The notes beneath the pieces were generated by a model, which was not told where the DNA came from, did no database searches, and saw nothing but the letters and a program-made list of their open reading frames with translations. This document shows, one piece after another, positions 59,826-64,000 of a stretch of 64,000 bases of DNA. Every line of letters starts with the position of its first letter. The first letter of the stretch is position 1. Both the position numbers and the translations under genes were made by a program. Source of the stretch: Flavonifractor sp052065355 (GTDB taxonomy: Bacteria > Bacillota > Clostridia > Oscillospirales > Oscillospiraceae); assembly GCF_052065355.1 (NCBI RefSeq), contig NZ_JBQHUF010000002.1, positions 208,254-272,253 of the forward strand. Reading direction: 5' to 3'.

Positions 59826-60452
59826 GCCAAGCCTCCCCACCGCTCCATTTCTTTTATTATAACACAGCTTGTCCATAAGCGTGGAAATTTCTGCTTTTTC
59901 AGAGTCTTTTCCATCCTTTTGGATATACGGGAAGGGTCATGTTTTTTCGCTAAAATGTATTTGTCACCAGACATTGCAGCTTGAAAAGTACATGACCGTC
60001 CGAATGGGATATGCCGGTTGGCGAAGCAGCGCCAGAACCAGCCTCGGGACAATTTGTCCCGAGGCTGCGAGCGTGCCAAGGCCGGGGATACGCCGGGGTG
60101 AGAGTCCCGGGTAGGAACGGCATTCGGGAAAAACGGCGCTAAAAAAAACACAGGCAAAAATCAATCTATGTGAAATCAGCGAATAAATTGCAATTTTTGT
60201 ATTGCCGCCCGCACCAAAGAGCGTTGCACCGCACAGCGTACACAGTACAGCGTTCCGTGTGGATATTCGCTGTTTTGCTTGATTTCACACAAACCAGCAA
60301 AACGGAAAAGCGGGTGCTGTGAATAGGGCATCACAAGCAAAAATTTCAGTTTGAAATTGAGTTTTACCAAAACAATGCTTTGCAGAAAATGGAATTTATC
60401 ACGGAATAGATTCTGTTCGCCGCAGAGCCAACAAAACAGGAGGACTTTTTCT
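59826..60452 (+). other. Gene-free segment with large inverted repeats
   Basis: No convincing gene in 627 nt. It holds a perfect 12-bp-arm palindrome (60041-60065, GCCTCGGGACAA-T-TTGTCCCGAGGC), a GC-rich stretch at 60070-60140 with several short stems (GGCCGGGG, GGGTGAGAGTCCCGG), and a long stem whose arms TGTGAAATCAGCGAATA (60169-60185) and TATTCGCT...TGATTTCACA (60264-60289) enclose about 80 nt. Minus-strand frames here read through the palindromes and are not taken as genes. It could be an oriT, a recombination site or a non-coding RNA. Confidence 0.5.
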
Positions 60453-60677
60453 ATGAGCAACCACGAGAATTACAGGAACGAGATCAAAGCCTACATTGTC
60501 AGGGCTGGCATGACCATGAGCGAGGTAGTGGAGATTTTGGCTGACGAATACGGATGGAGCAGCAGTGTCCCAAACTTGTCCGGAAAACTAAAGCGTGGTT
60601 CTTTACGCTATGGCGAGGCGGTGGAGCTGGCGGATGTGCTGGGGTACGACATTGTGTGGCAGAAACGGAGGAAATAA
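60453..60677 (+). CDS. Small HTH-like protein
   Basis: This 74-aa protein reads MSNHENYRNEIKAYIVRAGM... with a helix-turn-helix-like section (TMSEVVEILADEYGWSSSVP, NLSGKLKRGSLRYGEAVELA). It resembles the small cro/DUF6471-type proteins common on Clostridial mobile elements. CAGGAGG lies 9 nt before ATG 60453. Its stop is 1 nt before the apparent recombinase start, so the two are coupled. Confidence 0.75.
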   Translation: MSNHENYRNEIKAYIVRAGMTMSEVVEILADEYGWSSSVPNLSGKLKRGSLRYGEAVELADVLGYDIVWQKRRK

Positions 60678-60678
60678 G

Positions 60679-61290
60679 ATCGAGCAGAAAATTTATGGGT
60701 ACATCCGTGTTTCTACCAGAGAGCAAAATGAAGATCGTCAGGTCATTGCCCTCCGGAAAGTGGGCGTACCTGAGAAAAATGTTTATATCGACAAACAATC
60801 CGGCAAAGATTTTGAGCGTCCGCAGTATAAGAAACTGTTGCGAAAAATGAAAAAAGACGATCTGCTCTATATCAAGAGCATCGACCGTCTGGGACGCAAT
60901 TACGCCGAAATATTGGAGCAATGGCGCTTTCTCACAAAGGAAAAAGGCATTGACATTGTGGTTTTGGATATGCCGCTTCTGGATACACGGAGAGGTAAGG
61001 ATTTACTGGGAACTTTCCTCAGTGACATTGTGCTGCAAGTACTGTCTTTTGTGGCAGAGAACGAGCGCACCAACATCCGGCAGCGGCAGGCTGAGGGTAT
61101 TGCTGCGGCAAAAGCCAAGGGCATTCGGTTTGGGCGGCCACCCAAACCGCTGCCCGAGAATTTCCATTCTGTTTACCAGCGTTGGAAAATGGGAGAAATC
61201 ACCGGGACGGCAGCAGCAAAGGAATGTGGGATGCCCCTTGCTACTTTCCGTTACCGGGCAGAGATTTACGAAAAAGCCAAGTTGTTGTAA
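60679..61290 (+). CDS. Serine recombinase (resolvase/invertase family)
   Basis: This 203-aa protein has the catalytic Ser12 in GYIRVSTREQNEDRQ, the family Arg residues (SIDRLGRNYAEI; ENERTNIRQRQAEG) and a C-terminal HTH (TGTAAAKECGMPLATFRYRA). It cuts and rejoins DNA at specific sites. The usual Met is absent: the codon in the right place is ATC 60679, 7 nt after GGAGG; ATG 60634 upstream would add 15 residues. It lies directly beside a 17-bp inverted repeat pair that could be its target. Confidence 0.88.
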   Translation: MEQKIYGYIRVSTREQNEDRQVIALRKVGVPEKNVYIDKQSGKDFERPQYKKLLRKMKKDDLLYIKSIDRLGRNYAEILEQWRFLTKEKGIDIVVLDMPLLDTRRGKDLLGTFLSDIVLQVLSFVAENERTNIRQRQAEGIAAAKAKGIRFGRPPKPLPENFHSVYQRWKMGEITGTAAAKECGMPLATFRYRAEIYEKAKLL

Positions 61291-61311
61291 AGGGGGTGTT
61301 TTTACAGGAAT

Positions 61312-61454
61312 GTGTACCTTTCTGTAAAAGGTGCAAAAGCTTATACAAAATTATTATATCATGGGTCTACAAAATTTTCCATACTGTTTTGGCGAAAAGC
61401 CACACAAAACAGCGAACAAAAAACTGGTCATGTTTTCTTTACAGAAAGGTACAC
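61312..61454 (+). repeat. Perfect 17-bp inverted repeats bounding a possible invertible promoter
   Basis: GTGTACCTTTCTGTAAA (61312-61328) and its exact reverse complement (61438-61454) flank 109 bp. Inside, on the minus strand, TGGAAA (plus 61376-61381) and TATAAT (plus 61353-61358) are separated by 17 nt. A smaller hairpin CTGTTTTG/CAAAACAG lies at about 61384-61412. In the present orientation the promoter points toward the recombinase; inversion would point it at the TM2-SPFH-Ltp genes. Confidence 0.65.
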
Positions 61455-61518
61455 GATTTTGCATTTGTTATCCCAGCGAGAGCTTTTATCAATTTTAAGA
61501 CAGGGAGAGGAATCAATT

Positions 61519-61908
61519 ATGGCAGCAAAATGTCCGGTGTGTGGAGCACCGATGGAAAACAACAGCTGCGGATATTGCGGATACAAAGAAGAAACCATCC
61601 CCAATTCTGCAACTGTACCGCCTCAGCCGGGGCAGCCTTTTGTTCAATCGCAGGTTATTATCAACAATCAAAACATTCCCAATTCGGGGGTAGTGCCAGG
61701 AGTCAGCAAGAAAAATAAGATGGTCGCACTGTTGCTTTGCATCTTCTTGGGGGTACTTGGCGTACACAGGTTTTATGTAGGTAAGATTGGTACCGGTCTC
61801 CTCTACTTGTTTACAGGCGGTTTGTTTGGAATTGGATGGATTATTGACATCATCTTGATTGCGGTTGGCTCCTTCAAAGACCAGTTCGATTTGCCGCTGC
61901 GTCAGTAA
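61519..61908 (+). CDS. Zinc-ribbon and TM2 domain membrane protein
   Basis: This 129-aa protein has two Cys pairs at the start (CPVCGAP and CGYCGY), a Pro/Gln/Asn-rich linker and a TM2 domain (MVALLLCIFLGVLGVHRFYV, then a second helix). GGGAGAGG lies 8 nt before ATG 61519. It is a distant relative of the TM2 gene at 42784 but in AT-rich accessory DNA. It is followed after 14 nt by the SPFH gene. Confidence 0.85.
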   Translation: MAAKCPVCGAPMENNSCGYCGYKEETIPNSATVPPQPGQPFVQSQVIINNQNIPNSGVVPGVSKKNKMVALLLCIFLGVLGVHRFYVGKIGTGLLYLFTGGLFGIGWIIDIILIAVGSFKDQFDLPLRQ

Positions 61909-61922
61909 GAGGCGGTGATTAT

Positions 61923-62906
61923 ATGGGACTGTTAGATGCAGTAAAAGACCAGTTTCTTGATGTAATCGAGTATGTAGATCAGAGTAACAAACTAATTGTT
62001 TCCAAATACCAGCGTGAAAGTGGAAATAATGAATTGAAACAAGGTTCCAAGGTAATCGTGCGGGAAAGTCAGAACGCCGTTTTTTTGAAGGGCGGAAAGC
62101 TTGCCGATATTCTGCCGCCCGGAACCTATTCGCTGACAACGGATAACTTTCCGGTGCTGTCCAGCCTCAAGGCATTCCCTTATTTATTCGTTTCTCCGGT
62201 AATTGCCGATGTGTACTTTGTGAGCACCAGACAATTCATCGACAATAAGTGGGCGACCAAGAATCCGATTATGAAGCGTGATAAGGACTTTAATATGGTT
62301 CGTATCCGTTCCTTTGGAAAGTTTGCTTTTCGCATCACCGATGTTTCAGCTTTTATGAGGGAGATCTTTGGGACAAAGGGAATTGTGATGACCTATGATA
62401 TTGTCGAATACCTTTCTTCCATGGTCACAGAAGCTTTCTCAATCGTAGTAGCGGAAAGCGAGATGTCCGTGCTTGATCTGGCCACAGAATATCGAAAACT
62501 ATCTGGTGAGCTTCAACAGAGACTAAATGCACAAGCTGCTGCAATGGGTGTGCAGTTCAGCGATATTCTCATTGAAAATATCTCCCTGCCCGATGAGGTT
62601 GAAAAACTGATTGACGAACAATCCGGGATTGGCATGGCAAAACAGGATATGGCAACCTTCATGCAGTATCAGACTGCCAGAGCTATGCGGGACGCCTCCA
62701 AACAGAAAGGCGGACTGGCCGGACTGGGCGCTGGTATGGCATTAGGCAATACAATGGCACAAGGGATTCAGGCAACCGTGAATACAGCTGCATCCAAGAG
62801 CATGGCCGAGCAGTTACGGGAATTGAAAGAATTGCTGGATGATGGTATACTGACGCAGGAAGAGTTTGATACACAAAAGAGAGCAATTTTAGAAAAACGG
62901 TCATAA
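61923..62906 (+). CDS. SPFH/Band 7 domain protein with C-terminal SHOCT domain
   Basis: This 327-aa protein lacks a signal peptide. Residues 40-225 resemble the virion-core/YdjI-type SPFH domain (GSKVIVRESQNAVFLKGGKL, GTYSLTTDNFPVLSSLKAFP). A Gly/Ala-rich middle (GGLAGLGAGMALGNTMAQGI) precedes a SHOCT domain (LRELKELLDDGILTQEEFDT). Such proteins form membrane-associated scaffolds; Bacillus YdjI works in envelope stress with LiaH/PspA-type proteins. It is the middle gene of a three-gene set. Confidence 0.87.
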   Translation: MGLLDAVKDQFLDVIEYVDQSNKLIVSKYQRESGNNELKQGSKVIVRESQNAVFLKGGKLADILPPGTYSLTTDNFPVLSSLKAFPYLFVSPVIADVYFVSTRQFIDNKWATKNPIMKRDKDFNMVRIRSFGKFAFRITDVSAFMREIFGTKGIVMTYDIVEYLSSMVTEAFSIVVAESEMSVLDLATEYRKLSGELQQRLNAQAAAMGVQFSDILIENISLPDEVEKLIDEQSGIGMAKQDMATFMQYQTARAMRDASKQKGGLAGLGAGMALGNTMAQGIQATVNTAASKSMAEQLRELKELLDDGILTQEEFDTQKRAILEKRS

Positions 62907-62929
62907 CCATTGAGAAAGAGGAGAGAGAA

Positions 62930-63691
62930 ATGGCGAAACAACCTAAAATTCGAGTGTGTAAAAATTGCAACAACCCGCTTCCAGAGAAGGCAACTGTATG
63001 TCCATCATGCGGAGCCAAAAACAAAAAGCCAATTTATAAGAAATGGTGGTTCTGGCTGATTATTGCCCTGATTGTGATTGGCGCAGCCTCAAGCGGCGGT
63101 ACTGAGTCTGATCCTTCCGATAATCAGCCTTCTTCTTCGGTTTCTTCTGGAATCGACAATGATGCAACTTCTGGTGATGTTTCTTCTGGTGAGACAGAGG
63201 ATGCTTCCTCGAACGAACCTTCTGAAACTGACTCCATCCCCAAAGAGTACAAATCCGCTCTGAAAAAAGCGGAATCTTATAGTGACATAATGCATATGTC
63301 AAAGGCCGCAATCTACGACCAACTCGTGTCTGAATATGGTGAACAGTTCTCAGAGGAAGCCGCACAGTATGCCATCGACAATCTGGTTGCTGACTGGAAT
63401 GCAAATGCTTTGGCCAAGGCCGAGGATTACGCAAAGACCATGCAAATGTCGAAAGCTGGAATCTATGACCAGTTGATTTCTGAATATGGTGAGAAATTTA
63501 CGCCGGAAGAAGCTCAATACGCCGTGGATAATGTAGAAGCCGATTGGAAAGCAAATGCACTTGCAAAGGCGGAAAGCTATCAGGAAATGATGAGTATGTC
63601 TCCCAGTGCAATCTATGATCAGCTGGTTTCTGAGTATGGCGAAAAATTCACTGCGGAAGAAGCGCAGTATGCTATTGATAACCTGAGTTGA
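62930..63691 (+). CDS. Zinc-ribbon membrane protein with three extracellular Ltp repeats
   Basis: This 253-aa protein starts with a zinc ribbon (CKNCNNP, CPSCGAK), has one helix (WWFWLIIALIVIGAASS), a Ser/Asp/Glu-rich linker, and three about 48-residue repeats (ALKKAESYSDIMHMSKAAIY, then DQLVSEYGEQF, AAQYAIDNL). The repeats match the Ltp/host-cell-surface-exposed family (PF07553), first known from a phage superinfection-exclusion lipoprotein. Here it is membrane-anchored instead of lipidated. AGAGGAGAG precedes ATG 62930. Confidence 0.87.
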   Translation: MAKQPKIRVCKNCNNPLPEKATVCPSCGAKNKKPIYKKWWFWLIIALIVIGAASSGGTESDPSDNQPSSSVSSGIDNDATSGDVSSGETEDASSNEPSETDSIPKEYKSALKKAESYSDIMHMSKAAIYDQLVSEYGEQFSEEAAQYAIDNLVADWNANALAKAEDYAKTMQMSKAGIYDQLISEYGEKFTPEEAQYAVDNVEADWKANALAKAESYQEMMSMSPSAIYDQLVSEYGEKFTAEEAQYAIDNLS

Positions 63692-63723
63692 CAAATATCC
63701 CTTGGTAACAAGGGCGCACTTCT

Positions 63724-63743
63724 ATACAGGGTAAACCCTGTAT
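63724..63743 (+). repeat. Short inverted repeat after the Ltp gene
   Basis: ATACAGGGT (63724-63732) and ACCCTGTAT (63735-63743) with a 2-nt centre. It may be an operator or recombinase half-site pair; no function is shown. Confidence 0.45.
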
Positions 63744-63761
63744 GCGTGCGCTCTGCGAGGC

Positions 63762-63797
63762 AGACAGCCCGGACAATGATTGTCCGGGCTGTTTTGC
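63762..63797 (+). terminator. Terminator of the TM2-SPFH-Ltp cassette
   Basis: A 12-14-bp stem ACAGCCCGGACA (63764-63775) with TGTCCGGGCTGT (63781-63792) followed by TTTT. Confidence 0.85.
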
Positions 63798-63931
63798 GTC
63801 ACTGCGTTCCGTACAAGGGGCTGCACCCCTTGCGCCGCTTATGCGGCTATCCTTGCCCGCTTCGGATGGAAAACAATCTGTTTGCACAGACAGTTTCCCA
63901 TCCAAAGCCTAAAACTCAACACGCAAATTTT

Positions 63932-63962
63932 ACCGCTTGTCCGAAAGACAGGCGGTATTTTT
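63932..63962 (+). terminator. Terminator or attenuator before the last gene
   Basis: ACCGCTTGTC (63932-63941) with GACAGGCGGT (63947-63956), a 5-nt loop and ATTTTTAT. It lies 27 nt before the next start codon. Confidence 0.75.
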
Positions 63963-63988
63963 ATCTGTAAGTAAAGGAGGAATCTACG

Positions 63989-64000
63989 ATGCCAACAACC
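63989..64000 (+). CDS. Start of an unidentified gene (3' partial)
   Basis: ATG 63989 with AAAGGAGG 8 nt upstream begins a frame MPTT that runs off the window. Only four codons are visible, so no function can be assigned. It probably continues the mobile element. Confidence 0.5.

Noticed and set aside
59822..60460. Minus-strand frames at 59822-60157 and 60176-60460
   Set aside because: They read through the palindromes, overlap the start region of the HTH gene and show no recognised domain or good ribosome site.
1..64000. CRISPR arrays, rRNA genes and insertion sequences
   Set aside because: No regularly spaced direct repeats, no rRNA core sequences and no transposase-like protein were found; the only recombinase is the serine recombinase at 60679.

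Overview
The window looks like a chromosome segment from a GC-rich member of the Clostridia, most like the Oscillospiraceae (Flavonifractor / Lawsonibacter / Intestinimonas type). This rests on strong AAGGAGG ribosome binding sites, sigma-A promoters of TTGACA-N17-TATAAT type, a zinc-type S14 protein, a short ProS, a ThiT gene under a TPP riboswitch, a KOW-domain gene between map and infA, and several TTG starts. The genus is an inference. No rRNA or CRISPR array is visible.

Region 1 (1-11.8 kb) is one co-directional cluster. It holds the end of an ABC importer (ATPase and a lipoprotein binding protein of the sulfonate/taurine/NMT1 type), a sensor kinase and NarL-type regulator with their own promoter, and seven tightly packed genes. 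These encode a NagB-like isomerase, NagA, a class II aldolase, a phosphoglucose isomerase-like protein, a triose-phosphate isomerase-like protein, a LarA-like racemase and a TauE/SafE exporter. They suggest import, deacetylation, isomerisation and aldol cleavage of an amino-sugar-like compound. No sugar kinase is present and the phosphate loop of the NagB-like protein is altered, so the substrate may carry its own anionic group.

Region 2 (11.8-17.7 kb) has an S-layer-homology protein, proS and, on the minus strand, a lipoprotein esterase that seems to contain two hydrolase domains, the first one inactive.

Region 3 (17.8-26 kb) is the aromatic amino acid operon: DAHP synthase, aroB, aroA, aroC, pheA, aroK, aroQ and a membrane-domain/AroE fusion. 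Upstream is a short ORF very rich in aromatic residues, followed by an intrinsic terminator, which looks like a ribosome-mediated attenuator.

Region 4 (26-42.3 kb) is the S10-spc-alpha ribosomal protein supercluster from rpsJ to rplQ, with secY, adk, map, infA and rpoA. Structured leaders lie before rpsJ, rplC, rpsH and rplQ.

Region 5 (42.3-58.9 kb) is housekeeping: DUF2752 and TM2 membrane proteins, a CNNM/CBS transporter behind an attenuator-like leader, two nitroreductases, rpsO, pnp behind a long leader hairpin, an M16 peptidase, a HAD phosphatase, thiT with a TPP riboswitch, two pseudouridine synthases, lspA, ilvE, a metallopeptidase-like lipoprotein, tRNA-Arg(CCT) and typA.

Region 6 (58.9-64 kb) is AT-richer accessory DNA: an HTH regulator, large inverted repeats, a small HTH protein, a serine recombinase and then a TM2 / SPFH-SHOCT / Ltp-repeat cassette. 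Between recombinase and cassette is a 109-bp segment bounded by perfect 17-bp inverted repeats and holding a promoter-like sequence that points away from the cassette. This could be a phase-variable promoter switch for a membrane-surveillance or phage-exclusion module, and it is the most unusual feature of the window.
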